A DNA stretch of 64,000 nt from Cryptomeria japonica (GCF_030272615.1 NC_081413.1:188972169-189036168), one strand, 5' to 3'; positions 34,868 through 47,462 are shown, counted from the stretch's first letter. A program made the numbers and translations. The notes: generated from the sequence alone by a model not told the origin.

Positions 34868-35420
34868 TTAAAAAAAGATGTTTATCTCGCGAAAAACAAG
34901 TGAATTAAAAGTCCAACTTACTTCTTGTTGAAGTTTTGAACTAGTGTGTGCGTGGTGATTTATAGTTACGATTTTGTCATTATGAAGAAATATGAGACAT
35001 TTATGAATGGTAGATAGGATCGCTTTCATGGAAGAGAACCAAGGATGTCCCAACTTCACACAAAATTGATCTGATGTAGGAATGATAGCAAAAATGATAT
35101 TTAAGCACTTAGTACCAATCTTAACAGGAAGAGTAATAGAACCTATAGTAGGACAAGAGAAACCATCAAATAAATTTATCACATGTTACTTCATGCAATT
35201 GTAAAGTATAAAGATATTCCTAAGCTATTACATTCACCATACATGTTGGATCAATGAGAACCCCTCGTGAGAGTATGTCTTTGATCTTTGCAGTGATATA
35301 TAGTGGGCCATCAGGTGTTTCAATAGTCTCACTAGGATCAAAGGTAATGCATATTGCATAGGTCCTTAGGAGGTGCAGGTTTATCAATAAGATTCACCAC
35401 ATTATTAGACTCAAGGCCAA
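34868..35420 (-). pseudogene. Ty3/gypsy protease-region fragment
   Basis: Minus-strand reading gives, with stops, KPAPPKDLCNMHYL, STCMVNVIA-EYLYTLQLHEV, then the open part FDGFSCPTIGSITLPVKIGT, AIIPTSDQFCVKLGHPWFSS and HKCLIFLHNDKIVTI. This block (ITLP...LGxPW...) is the familiar C-terminal part of gypsy aspartic proteases. Nothing recognisable as RT or integrase follows, so it is an isolated fragment, probably part of an older insertion into the hAT. Confidence 0.65.
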
Positions 35421-35484
35421 GGTCATTAGAAGAAACTTCAAGATTCTCATACTCAATTAGAGAACAAGATTAGACTCAATTAGA

Positions 35485-37007
35485 TCAACGGCTTAGGGTG
35501 GATTTTGGCCCGAATGTGGGAAGTAAACACATTTGTGAGAACTTCGCCCGGAATTGAACGTTTTACATTTAATTAACTATAATTAAGTCTATAAAGCTCT
35601 ATTTCGGGCGGAAGTTGAAAAGGATTAAAAAGACTTCAAAAACAGTCCGGAAAAGTGACTCGAGTCTAGTGACGTGTCCGAAAAATGGCAAAAGTCATGG
35701 GACCCACGACAACTAACAACCGATACCATCGTCTGTTGGATGAGCACATATCAACGACTTAGGGTGGATTTTGGCCCGAATGTGGGAAGTAAACACATTT
35801 GTGAGAACTTCGCCCGGAATTGAACGTTTTACATTTAATTAACTATAATTAAGTCTATAAAGCTCTATTTCGGGCGGAAGTTGAAAAGGATTAAAAAGAC
35901 TTCAAAAACAGTCCGGAAAAGTGACTCGAGTCTAGTGACGTGTCCGAAAAATGGCAAAAGTCATGGGACCCACGACAACTAACAACCGATACCATCGTCT
36001 GTTGGATGAGCACATATCAACGACTTAGGGTGGATTTTGGCCCGAATGTGGGAAGTAAACACATTTGTGAGAACTTCGCCCGGAATTGAACGTTTTACAT
36101 TTAATTAACTATAATTAAATCTATAAAGCTCTATTTCAAGCGGAAGTTGAAAAGGATTAAAAAGACTTTAAAAACAGTTTGGAAAAGTGACTCGAGTGTG
36201 GTGGCATGCCCCAAAAATGGAAAAATTCATGGGACCCACGACAATTAACAACAGATACCATCATCTGTTGGATGAGCACAGATCGACGGCTTAGGGTGGA
36301 TTTCAGCCCAAATGTGGGAAGTAAACACATTTGTAAGAACTTCGCCTGGAATTGAATGTTTTACATTTAATTAAATATAATTATGTCCATAAAGCTCTAT
36401 TTCAGGTGGAAGTCGAAAAGGATTAAAAGACTTAAAAAACAATCCAGAAAAGTGACTCGAGTGTGGTGACGTGCTCGAAAAATGGTAGAAGTCATGGGAC
36501 CCATGACAACTGACAACATATACCATCGTTCGTTGGATGAGCACAGATCAATGACTTAGGGTGGATTTTGGCCCGAATGTGGGAAGTAAACACATTTGTG
36601 AGAACTTTGCCCAGAATTGAACGTTTTACATTTAATTAAATATAATTAAGTCTATAAAAGCTCTATTTCGGGCAGGAGTTGAAGGATTAAAAAGACTTAA
36701 AAAATAGTCCGAAAAAGTGACTCGAGTGTGGTGACGTGCCCAAAAAATGGCAAAAGTCATGGGACCCACGACAACTAACAATAGATACCATCGTCCGTTG
36801 GATGAGCACAGATCAACGACTTAGGGTGGATTTCGGCCCGAATGTGGGAAGTAAACACATTGTTGAGAACTTGACCCAGAACTGAACGTTTTACATTTAA
36901 TTATCTATAATTAAGCTCTATTTCATGTGGAAGTTGAAAAGGATTAAAAAGACTTCAAAAACAATCCGGAAAAGTGACTCATCACTCGAGTCTGGTGATG
37001 TGTTCAT
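35485..37007. repeat. Tandem repeat, about 5.7 copies of 266 bp
   Basis: Units start at 35485, 35751, 36017, 36283, 36548 and 36813; periods are 266, 266, 266, 265 and 265. The first two units and the first half of the third are nearly identical, while later units are more diverged, so the array grew recently at its left end. Each unit contains the TTTTACATTTAATTAA block and GTGACTCGAGT. The last unit is truncated near 37007. It is not coding. Confidence 0.92.
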
Positions 37008-37463
37008 TATCCTCAGAATTTAGACTGAAGCAATGAATGTTTTGTCCTTCGGCAGTGAAGAGATATTAATAATAATTAATAAAATTACAATAGGATTCTA
37101 GATATTTTGCCCTTTAGGTATTACTTTTGCAATTTTCAGTGTTCTCAAAATAAGTGACTCATAATTTATAATCGTATTTCATTTCATGGAAAAACTAGTA
37201 AATCGAGGGAGATTCAAAAATGGCTACTAGATTGAGGAATGCAAGTTGCAACAAAGTCTATTTGCGCCAATCTAGTGAAATAGAAATTTCGGGTAAAATC
37301 TAGAACACCTACATCCCGCGCTTTTTATTTTTTTTAATCTTGTGGTTCAATTTGAGGGTTAGCGTTTTCAGACTTGTATCTAGCATTATTTTGAATTATT
37401 AACAATAACAGTGATGGGGAAAACGAGAAGCAGTAGTCCAACAGGAAGCCAAGTGAAAAAAAA

Positions 37464-40400
37464 ATGTACCTAACCGAACTGGTTAAAACACCAGGTTTCA
37501 CTGATGAATACCATGATATTTATGACCCTGCTATCCATAGTGAAAAGATTATCATAGATATTAGATATGAATTGTCTAATAAGGCGGCAGATCCATGCAA
37601 GGCAAAATTTATTGTTTTCAACACAATGTTAAAACAAAGAATAAATAAAATCGCATCGTGGGATGCTAGATTGGGAAGCATGGTGTTACCCGAAGTATTC
37701 CTTTGCCCTGATTTTGTCATGGTCTGCGTCGAAAATTATGATGAAAATAAAAAAACAATTGTCAATAAAAATACAAAAGAGGAAATTTTATCCATAAACG
37801 TGGGAGAATTTGCTCGTTTGTTGAACCTAGGGTTTGAAGCACAAAACTCAAGCGTCCACATTGACCAAGGAAAGTTGGCAGAGAATTATGAGAGTCTCGA
37901 TCCAAGTCGTACAGATTCATTTATCAAAGCTCTAATAATGCGTGGTACTCCGTTGGATCGGAATCATAAGCCTCCTTATGATTCTAACATTTTTGTTCCA
38001 TGGGTTCGGGATACTATTTCTTTGCTGACATTTTGCCCGGGATTGTAAAATGATAGGGAAGTGGGTGGTAGCCTTCTTGAAATGATTTTTAATATCCATT
38101 GTGTAACTCAGCCAGTAAGATATAATTTTGTTGAGCACATTGTTCAATCCATGCAAAAACAATTACTAATGATCAAAAAAGGTTCCTGTAAGACATTTAG
38201 GTTCTCATCCTACTTGTGCTATCTCCTTCTATCCAAGTATCGTGCAACATTCGAGAGCAACAATCTTCACATTGTGAACTATAAGATTGATGAGAAGACT
38301 CAGAACATAACAGAGTGTCCAATATATGAATGGACGCCAAAGATAAGGATGCATGATAACAGAAAGAACTACAACCATTTTGTAGACTTCTTTTTGGCAC
38401 CAATGTATAATAAAATTACAAGCACTCCAATGCCTAGATTGCCTGTGTCTTGTAGAGATTGCATTCAACTCAGAAGTCAAATACAATTGGCTGACTGGTT
38501 CTTCATGGAAGAATACATTGTGTTAAGGTTTTACGGATCATCAGTAAAACCCTACAGACTTCCAATACATGTGACAGAGAGGGTATTTGCATTGGAATAT
38601 GTATGGCAATTGGAGAGAACAGATAGGCACTTCCATGGTCAGCAAAAGAAGAGCATATTTCCTTCCTTGCCTTTCTCATGTGGAGGGTTCACATTTGAGA
38701 GAAAAGCATTCAATGTGGCACATGATTTTTTGACAGTTTTTAGCTTTGGTGATGAGGGTCTCTGGCAGTATGATCCAATTGGTGTAGTTCAAGCAAGGCT
38801 TAAGAAAAATGGGGACTCTTCAGCGTTATGTCAACATGAAAGTAAATCATTGCTATAAAAGCTTACAAACATGGACTCCTGGGATGAGGTATAAAAAGAG
38901 ATGGAGAAAATTGTCGCTGACAATAACATTTCGACAGAAGAAATGTCATCACAAATTATGGCATTGCACACATAGAGGACAACAAAAGAGGGCATCCAAA
39001 ATAGGAGGTCCTACAATTTCTACCAAAAATCTACTAATCCATCTAACAAATCTATTCCCAAAACAATTTTGCAATAATGTAAAGACAGTTATTGGACTCA
39101 AACCAAAATAAATGATTTTTGGACTAAGAGGAAGAATCTCGGTGAACCAAAGACTAGTGCAGAATTTGAGTCCATCGACAAGGATGAAGAGTTTAGCAAA
39201 TTATGGAATATGGAGCATCCCACAACAGTATATGACAAGAGTGAAGATGAAAATGAGTATGAGGTTAAGCCCACTCCAACAACTACTACATCCCTAAAGT
39301 ATTAGGTGGAGTCAATGAGTCCATGAAAGAACAATGTAGCAAAGGGGCAAACATTGTGGAAAAAATTGGTTTTGAAGGTGGTGGTCTAGGTCCCAGAGGA
39401 GAAGGCATTTGGTATCCACTTGAGGTACAACTTCCATCAGATTCAAAATCAAAATCTCATGTTAAACCAATCATTGGACTTGATTCTTCATATTCATCAC
39501 GGAAAGGTACTACTCATTACCCTCAAGGTCCACCTGCATTTGTTTCAGGTTCAAATCCACAACCACCACCACATCATGGTATTCCCATTGGTGGTGAATC
39601 AAGTGCCACTGCCACTAGTGGGGAATCTGGGGATAGTATTCCTATTAGTGTTCAGTAAAGTGCCACTACAATTGGTGGGGTTGGCATGGGTACTACTACT
39701 GATACTAGTTGTCTTGGTGTTGGACAAGTGCAACAACAAAATATCTCTCGCAAGAGGCCACTAGTGGTAAACACTCATACTATTCAGAATCCTATATCAA
39801 GTGCCACTGACACTACAAATCTATCATTTGCAGCTTCAGACCAGACCCCTCAAAAGACTATAAAAACTACACATGAAAGTGACAGTGGGACAGGATCAGG
39901 AATGGTTGTTGGTAATACTCGTAATGCAATAGTTAAAACCACATGCATAGGTGGAACTGGAGCATTGCATAGGGTTGCCTTGACCGAAGTTTTAAACAAA
40001 CAACTTGCAAGGAATAGGGTATTTCCAACATATGACCCACACAAAGATATGATGGAGCTCATGGTTGTTATGCCCCCAACTAAAGATAAAAATCCACCAC
40101 ACAGTCAGATTGATCCATCTGAATTTCAAGTTAGCCCCTCCAAATGGATTTTTCCAAAGTACATAATGTGGACAAAATTAGTGTGTCAAAAATGACTAAC
40201 GAAGTGGTGTACCCTTCATTGCTAAAGGTGGAGAGAGAAAAAAATAAACTGGAGAAACAAAAAGAAAAGTTGCAGGCAAACCTGGCAAACGAAAAAATCA
40301 AAGAGGAAAGCAGTAGATAACAAGTGCAATGATTTACAGAAAAGTATAAAAAATTTGGGCTCTACAGTAGAAATTGCAGAGTAGGAAAAGATGGATGCGG

Positions 40401-41230
40401 GATTGAAGGACCTGAGTGAAAAACTGGCTAAAAGCGGTAAAAAAATTAATGAGGAAAGAGCTAGTTTTAAAAATTTATACAAAAGTTATGAGTCTGCTGT
40501 TGCCGAAATAAGAAAAATGTAGGACCTATTGGATCATGAGAAGGAAAAATCAAAACATTTGGAAGAGGAAGTAGAGGAAGAAAGAAAAAAATGTGCACAA
40601 ATGAAAGAAGACTTGCACAATGCAAATGATAAACTTAAAACTTCAGAGGATAGATTGAAAGATAATATGAAAAATACAAGAAAACATTTGGGGGCAAATA
40701 ATGCTGAGTGACAAGTTGTGTGAATGGTTTGAATTGAATGAAAGTCTGAGATTAATTTATATGAAAATCAAATGGCACATTGAGAAGAGCATACATGTTT
40801 ATTCAAAAGAGGATATGGCAAAACATATTTTGCAAGTAGTCTATAGTACCAATGACAGCTATTTGGCATCCAAGGGAATTAATAGCCGCATTGATGCCAC
40901 AATTAAGACATCATCTATCCTTCAAAAATCCCAGAAACTAAGGGAAACATTGGAAGTTATGGATAAATGTGGCAAAAAGATATTGAAGCTACAAGAAAAG
41001 ACAACTACTTTAATTAAACTTGGTTTGCCTAAGACCGTTGACTCATCAAATAAATTCATTGGAAAAGAAGCTTACAAAAAAAAACATGGAGATAAAAATG
41101 AAGTCTGATTTAGACTTGCTTCCTAAAAACACAACTCCCCAAAGCTTTCTGGAATTCATCCAACCATTTACAACTCTGAATGCGGTATTGGGTGAAACAA
41201 TGATGTCAAGTCACTCTTCTAAATATGGAT
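37464..41230 (+). pseudogene. Large degenerate plant-mobile-like ORF inside the hAT
   Basis: The N-terminal part, 37464-38858, is one frame with a single TAA at 38046: VLPEVFLCPDFVMVCVENYD, INVGEFARLLNLGFEA, a middle with KTFRFSSYLCYLLLSKY and a compact block LYNKI-like to YDPIGVVQARLKK. The same frame continues with stops to about 39310. A shifted frame, 39323-40195, is Gly/Ser/Thr-rich (low complexity) and ends FPKYIMWTKL. Then come a strongly charged coiled coil (40225-40710; EKEKSKHLEEEVEEERKK) and a helical C-terminal domain (40701-41108). The order (globular, disordered, coiled coil, helical) matches the LTR ORF at 24566-28169. It may have arrived with another retroelement whose ends I could not place. 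Function unknown. Confidence 0.55.
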
Positions 41231-41235
41231 TGTAG

Positions 41236-42123
41236 ATGAAGTTGAAATTGACTTTTCATAGTTTAAAGAATATTGACCTTCCATCAGATGAAGAGTGGAG
41301 CACCCTACAAAAACTGGCACATAAATCTTAAGAATCATAGTATGTATTACACAGTTTTCTGCTTTTACTCTTAATTTCAAGGTTTTATGTTTTTTCTGTT
41401 TGGAATTTGGCATCGCTTGAAATAATTCTATTTTATGAACAGGAAAAAACCAGCACTCGCTATTGCTAATCCAGCCTATGAATCTATGATGCACAGTGCA
41501 AACCTTCAACTTGTAAATTTGTATTCTCAAATTCTCCCAAGTTTTAACATTTCTGCATTTCTCTATTTCTGATTACTAGGTTTTGGGCATTGTTGTTATC
41601 TATATTTAATTTGTCATGGCTTGAATTAGTATTTAATTTTGAACTCTATTTTTTGAACATGAGACATCAAACATGTAGCAGCTGCTAAATTGCTAATCCG
41701 GCATGTGATGGCCATGTAAATTTGTGTCGAGTTTGTGATTTTGATGTTGATTCTTCACATGTTGCAAATCGACCTGAAGCTGTTGTTGCTCCCTTGTTTC
41801 TATAAAAGGGAATTCAGGGTCATGTGCAAAGAGTTCTGAAACTTTGTATTGACTTTTGCATAGAGAATCACACAGAGTGGTGTATTGAATGAATTGTATC
41901 ATATGAATATATTTTAAAAGAATTAATGAAAATCTGAGTTCTCAACATGTCTAAATAAGCATCTTTGTATCAATAAACACATAATGGGCTTTTATTATGC
42001 TATTTTAAATCTGGAAATAGAAAGTTGAAAAATACAATTACAAATCAATATTAAATTCTAATTGCAAAAAGTTGAAAGACTCATAAAATATCATCAAGTT
42101 ATCAACCATAATAATATGTTTTA
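41236..42123. other. Non-coding stretch between degenerate ORF and transposase
   Basis: AT-rich sequence with no ORF of note. Weak internal similarity around 41380-41460 and 41580-41660 (TGGCATCGCTTGAA and CATGGCTTGAATTA contexts). Nothing else seen. Confidence 0.35.
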
Positions 42124-42385
42124 TTAATATGAATGATGAGATACAGTAATAAGATTAATAAATACCAATCTCTTACAGTTGCCATTCATCCTCACCAAAT
42201 TCAGAGCTTTCTTGATTCTTGTTTGTGTTTTCTTCACTCTGAGTCTACATACCTTCGTTGAACTGCATCTCAATGCTACCAGTAGGTCCAGTACATGAGT
42301 CAATAGTCCCACTGGCACTTTGGTTTGAAGTGTTTTCCAAAACTCTTCTTTCACATTTGGACCTCCAGATTTGCAGTGCCCTATC

Positions 42386-44965
42386 CTAAGAAAAAGTGTG
42401 GACATCATACCTAGATGTATAGAGCCTCAAGCAAATTTCCAAATTTTTGTCTAGTTTGTTTCTTACCTTTGATTTTAGGAACCCCAAAGCACTGAAAACT
42501 CTCACCTCTTCCACCAAACCCAATATCATGGTAAGACATAAATCAGCAAGCTTCAAATATTTTGGCATTGAATCACACAGCGCTGTGTTCTCAACTATAT
42601 ATTTCCAAAGCCTTGTTAGTGATCCCTCTTCGCGGGGGTTCTCCATTGTGCCATATTGTTCCCTCATAGTGTATGCAAAACGAGATTCTTTCTCTCTAAG
42701 ATGAGTTTCATCTAATATTCCATTTATAGTTACTGCATTCAATTCTCTGGATATGCAAAATTGTTTTATCAAAGTCAATAGCTTACTTTGAAAATCAGTT
42801 GCACCGTTGAGGCTCCAATATTGAGGAAACATAATAGACATGGCTTCGAGTAGGTTGTCAGGAGGGAATCTGCTTCTAATTTGTGAGGAAAGATCATAGG
42901 CAATTTTCTTCACAGAAGTAGTTACAGACTCAACAATCTTGTCAAAATATTCCCTTGTAACTCTTGCTAGTTGCTTCCTGGGGCGCTTTCTTGGTTCCTC
43001 AAGGTCGACCATGGCATAGAAGTGCATTGGTATCTCAATTCCCCGTACATTGGCACATACCTCCCTGTTTGCACTGATTTGTAAAAAGTTATCAAGATTG
43101 TTCAAATCTGTGAGTGTTTGTCATTTAACAAATTTTTCATCAGATAGTGTTGGTTGATTTCGATAGAGATTGTCGAGGGTCATACATGTCATCTTACGCA
43201 GCTTAGCATATTCTGCAATATACAGAGCTCTTTTTTGGGTAGCCTTCATAATATTCCTCATTTCCTCTAGCATGGACTGAAGAGTTGCTAAAGTTAAGAG
43301 TGTCTCTAGATTACTTAACCTCCGAAGAAGGTCAGGAAATTTTGATTGCTCTGATTTGTTGCGAGTTGTCTGAAATAGTCCAATCAAGGATGGATATTCT
43401 GAAAAAACTCGATGCGTTGGACCATCCAAAGAGATCCATCTGGTATCATTATACTTGAGAAGCTTGTTCCCATCAGTTATTCCATCAGCAAAGTGTTGAA
43501 ATTCCATAAATCACTTGGGACTTCGACAGAAGTGTGAGTAGAGCTCTCTGATTAAAATTTCATTTTTTTTACCGAAGCATACTTGCTCACAATTCCAAAA
43601 ACTAGATTCATTTTGTGAGCCATGCAGTGAATTGCAGTAATGTACGGTGCAAATGAAGCTTCAATCTTTGTACAAAGATTGTCCCTGTCACCTTGCATTA
43701 CTGAAGCTTCATCTGCTCCAACACACACCAGTTTTTTGGCAACCGTCATGTCATCCATACCTCCATATTCAATTAAACTTCTCTTTACTAGTTGAAATAA
43801 ATTTTTCGTTGTCGCACTCTCCTTCATTTTAGCAACAGATAGTAGATGAGGTTAGCAAGCATGATTTTGTACATTATAAACATGCATGCATACCCATGAA
43901 GTATTGTCTACTATCGTAACTTCGTCTAAAGAAAATGCAATAAAGTTTGACTCTCTTATTTTTTCCTTTATATCTTCTTTTTCAACCTCGGCAAGACAAC
44001 TTGTCCATTCTCATCCACTGTTTACTAACCAGTGTCTATTAGGATAGTTAGGAACTTTCAAAAAGTGTAATAAACCACTGATTCATAGGAAATCTGTCAT
44101 AGCACGCCCTCTGCTCAAAATATAAAAAACAACGCTTAACTGAACAACTTTTCCCAGTTGTTCTATTTGCATTGCTTTTCCAAAACTAGCTTCAATAGAA
44201 CCTTTAACTTCAGCAAGCTTCTTTTGTATTTTCTCATGAAAATAATACTCTTTGGCATTCCTCACATGCTTACATTCCTCCTTTGTTTTCCATCTTATCA
44301 CTGATTTTTCAACTCCGTCTATCATTTGTTTTTCATAAACTTTACCCATATGCTTTTCTATGGTGTCAAATTTTAGCTGCAACCTAATTTCCTTGTTGTG
44401 TTTCCAAGTGCAAATCTTACACCTGCATTCTATTGGAGGCTCGCCTTCAATTGGATTCTCCACTAGTTCAATGAATGGATACTTTGATGCCCAATTAATT
44501 TGAAAATTCCTCACTGACATATCTCATTCCCGATCCTTTTTTTTATTGTGGTTGATCCTTTTTTGATCTGGCTTTTCTTTTCCCCTTTTGTGCATTATCA
44601 TCAATGGCATTATCACCCAAGTCGATTATATCATTCCGGCTAACTTGGACATCTATTAGATAATCTTCTTCAAGATCAGCATGATCTGAGATATCAGGTT
44701 CGCCATCGTCTTCAACATGCGGTGTAGGTTGTGAATTTTGTACTTGTACTTGTGATGATGTACCTTCCTGATTTTCACCACAATCTTTTCCAAAGCCAAA
44801 GTACGAAGACAATGTTCTGCTTTTTGTTGGCCTCTCATGGCCTTCCCCACATTCAGGTTTCCTACCCTTCTTCCTGTTCAACATCTCCAACGAAATAAAG
44901 GCTACCAAAAAAGTCAATTTGTTGAAGAAGCAATAATAGACTATAAAGTATAATATATGTTTCAT
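42386..44965 (-). pseudogene. hAT transposase, broken
   Basis: Minus-strand blocks in order: a basic N-terminus MLNRKKGRKPECGEGHERP (44890); a BED-like zinc-finger region with CRCKICTWKHN (about 44430); a catalytic-domain start FSLDEVTIVDNTSWVCMH (about 43920); KLVCVGADEASVMQGDRDN with the second Asp and HCMAHKMNLVF (43730-43590); RWISLDGPTHRVF (about 43435); and the C-terminal dimerisation region LTRLWKYIVENTAL to LGFLKSKVRNKLDKNLE (42630-42440). This matches the ZNF862/DUF4371-like hAT group. The blocks lie in more than one frame with stops between 44083 and 43830 and around 43510-43550, so it is not expressed as a single protein now, unless small introns account for some shifts. Confidence 0.85.
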
Positions 44966-45763
44966 TGGCCCTATGACCTACAATCTAGATGTCTGAGGTC
45001 TGAATCTCCCAGCTGACCACTTGGCACTGACAGGTCCCCACTGAATAAGAATGAACTCAACAGTGCAAACAAATATAGATAAATTTAGAATAATATTATA
45101 ACACTTCAAAAATATGATCGCTCACCTTTAGGTCACTAGCAGTCGTCAATGCAGTCAACAACAATGATTTTCCTTGGTCTAAAACTTCACTATTGATCAG
45201 AATTCAGAGCCTAGAACCCACCAGATTGTGTAGAGATATATTTGATCTTTGAATGTATTTATACCAATCCTTATATGGCGAATTCCGCGGGAATTTTATA
45301 TGGTATACAAAAATTTAGCGAATCATCTGTAACTATAACACGAATTATGTAATTTTCGAGGCGATTATGGGTCATCCAAATAATTGGCAAATACAATATA
45401 GTTGGTGAAAGTTGGGGTGAATGGAGACACGTCGACAAAATGTAGGGTGAATTGGGTCTTCCTGGCTAACAAATCTTCATATGCCTATAGGCGAATTATG
45501 GTCGTCCATTAAGGCAACCTCGGAGAGTGTAGGCGAAAAAATTAAATTTACTGTGTGTCCACTATATATTGTATTGGCAAAAACCTCGCATAGAAACATT
45601 TAATTACATAAAACATATGGCGATCGATCCGTGAGTTTGACAAAAATTGATAATGTTCTGGCGACATGGCCACCCCCAGTCGATACGAAATATTCGCCAT
45701 TTCCCAGGTCACCGATGTGAAAAAATCGCCATTGGCGAATATTCGCCACTAAAGTAAATTCTG
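44966..45763. other. hAT right subterminal region and terminus
   Basis: Dense GGCGAAT/ATTCGCC-type motifs near 45277, 45317, 45490, 45531, 45691 and 45724-45750, the last being a dyad. It probably contains transposase-binding sites, by analogy with subterminal repeats in other hAT elements. No gene. Confidence 0.6.
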
Positions 45764-45771
45764 ATGATTGT

Positions 45772-46197
45772 GTTAATTTATCTCATAAGCTTTATATTGT
45801 GAATGCTCTTTCCTTTTAATACCTTATGAATTAAAACCTTCATATGAATCTTCAAGAGACTAGTCAAGTTAGAGATTTGTATATGTTGGGTATCTTTCTT
45901 TGATGTTTTGTGTAATCGTAAGCAAGGGAAGACCATTTCTAATCTTGGTACATCACATCTTTTACATTTCCAATACTATTTATCCCCTTTTCCTCTACAA
46001 GTCATTAGGATAGGTTTAGGAGTAAGCTTTATAGGTTTTAGGTTGGCTCAACACTGCACCCTAATTTGGAAAGGAAGTCGGTTTTCTCCGGAGATTCAAC
46101 CTCAAATGTAAATGTCCACACTTGGAGGTTGTTTCCGTGTTTCACAAGGTTGTTTAAGTTAATAGCTCAACCAAGGGTGCAAACTTTTGTGACAACA
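45772..46197 (+). repeat. Outer element right LTR-like copy, part 2
   Basis: Continues the alignment to 1113-1493 after the hAT and ends in ACA at 46197. It is followed by ATGAC (46198-46202), which is both the likely target duplication and part of the interrupted copia reading frame. Confidence 0.75.
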
Positions 46198-47462
46198 ATG
46201 ACTTGGAGGAAGAAATGTATATGTCACACCTAAGTACTACATTGTTAAAGGTAAAAAATATCTGATTTGCAAGTTAAAAAAAGTATTTGTATGGTTTAAA
46301 GCAGTCTCCTAGGATGTGGTACTAGGAGCTTGATGACTTTGTGTTAAGTTTAGAATTTATGAGATTGTAATTCAATCATTGTTTTATTATAAGACTAATA
46401 ATCATTGCATTATTGTTATTGCATTCTATATTGATGATATGTTGTTTTGAGAATGATAAGAGTTTGATTTTAGATTTGAAGTCTCAATTATCAACATAGT
46501 TTGAGATGAAAGATTTAAATGTAATTAGGTACATATTGGGGATGAAGATCAAAAGAGATGAAGCTAGCATAAAAATTTGGTAAGGCCGAAAGTATGTAAA
46601 CTCAATGTTGGAGAAGTTTAGCATGTCAACTTAAAAGTTGTTCGATGTTCTTATTTTGTGCAAGGGACAATGTTATATGTGGATTGTCCAAAATCTCCTA
46701 CTAAGATGGAGGAAATGACCAAAAGTACCTTACCCTAGTGGTGTTGGCAAATTGATGTATATTATGGTATGTACAAGGTCAGACATTGCCCAGGCAATGT
46801 AATGGGAGTCTTTAGTCAATTTATGGTTGATTCTAGATGAGTACATTGGTCAAATGCAATAAAAATTGTTAAGATATTTGAGAGATACTTATGAGTATTC
46901 TCTATGTTTTCATGGTTATTCAATAGGACCTCGACATTCAATCAATATTTGTGGATGTGTAGAGTCAAATAGGGTAGGTGACATTAACGACAAAAGATCC
47001 ATTAGTGGATGTGATCACTATGTTTGATTGTGCTATTAGTTGGATGAGTAAGTGATGGGTTGTCATTTTGCTCACAATAGAAGCGAAATACATTATAGAT
47101 ACTCATGCTTGTAAGAAAGTCATTTGGCTTAGGATATTGTGTTTCAATGTTGAGTTTGATGCAAGGTTGATCATTATCCATCGTGACAATCATAGTGCCA
47201 TATGTTTGACAAAGAATCCAACCTTTCATGCAAAAACAAAGCACATTGATATCTAATACTATTTTGTTTGTGGCATAGTAGAAGATGGGAAGATGAGGTT
47301 GGAGAAAGTTGGCACTTTGACAACTGTTGCGAATGTCTTGACAAACCTTGTGAGCACAAATAAGTGTAGATGGTGTTCAAACTCTATGGGCCTCGAGGGC
47401 CCTAATAGTTAAAATCTTGTTGTTTCTATTGGCTCTTCAAAGGTATTTGACAAGTGGACAAA
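46198..47462 (+). pseudogene. Ty1/copia pol relic (RT and RNase H)
   Basis: Plus-strand fragments in shifting frames: DLEEEMYM (46200), KYLYGLKQSP-MWY (46281-46325), QFEMKDLN-IRYILGMKIKRD (46500-46560), GKLMYIMVCTRSDIAQAM (46745-46800), LLRYLRDTYEYSLCFHGYS (46868-46925), EAKYIIDTHACKKVIWLRIL (47080-47140) and DNHSAICLTKNPTFHAKTKH (47185-47247). These are standard copia RT and RNase H motifs; the catalytic YVDD region is degraded (about 46425). Many stops and frameshifts make it an old relic. The 5' half (gag, protease, integrase) would lie before the window, beyond the outer element. Confidence 0.85.

Larger units (their letters stand above)
32779..45763 (-). mobile_element. hAT-superfamily DNA transposon, 12,985 bp
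   Basis: Flanked by an exact 8-bp duplication ATGATTGT (32771-32778 and 45764-45771), the length expected for hAT. Imperfect terminal inverted repeats: CAGGGATAACTTTA at the left, and CAGAATTTACTTTA as the complement of the right end (10 of 14 match). Subterminal regions (32820-33200 and 45270-45750) are rich in GGCGAAT/ATTCGCC-like motifs in both orientations. A hAT transposase lies on the minus strand near the right end. The uninterrupted copy at 1-1493 proves the insertion boundaries. The size is far above typical hAT elements because of the internal material. Confidence 0.9.

Noticed and set aside
42386-44965. Host DUF4371/ZNF862-like gene domesticated from hAT
   Set aside because: It lies inside an element with hAT termini and target duplication, and it is broken by stops and frameshifts.
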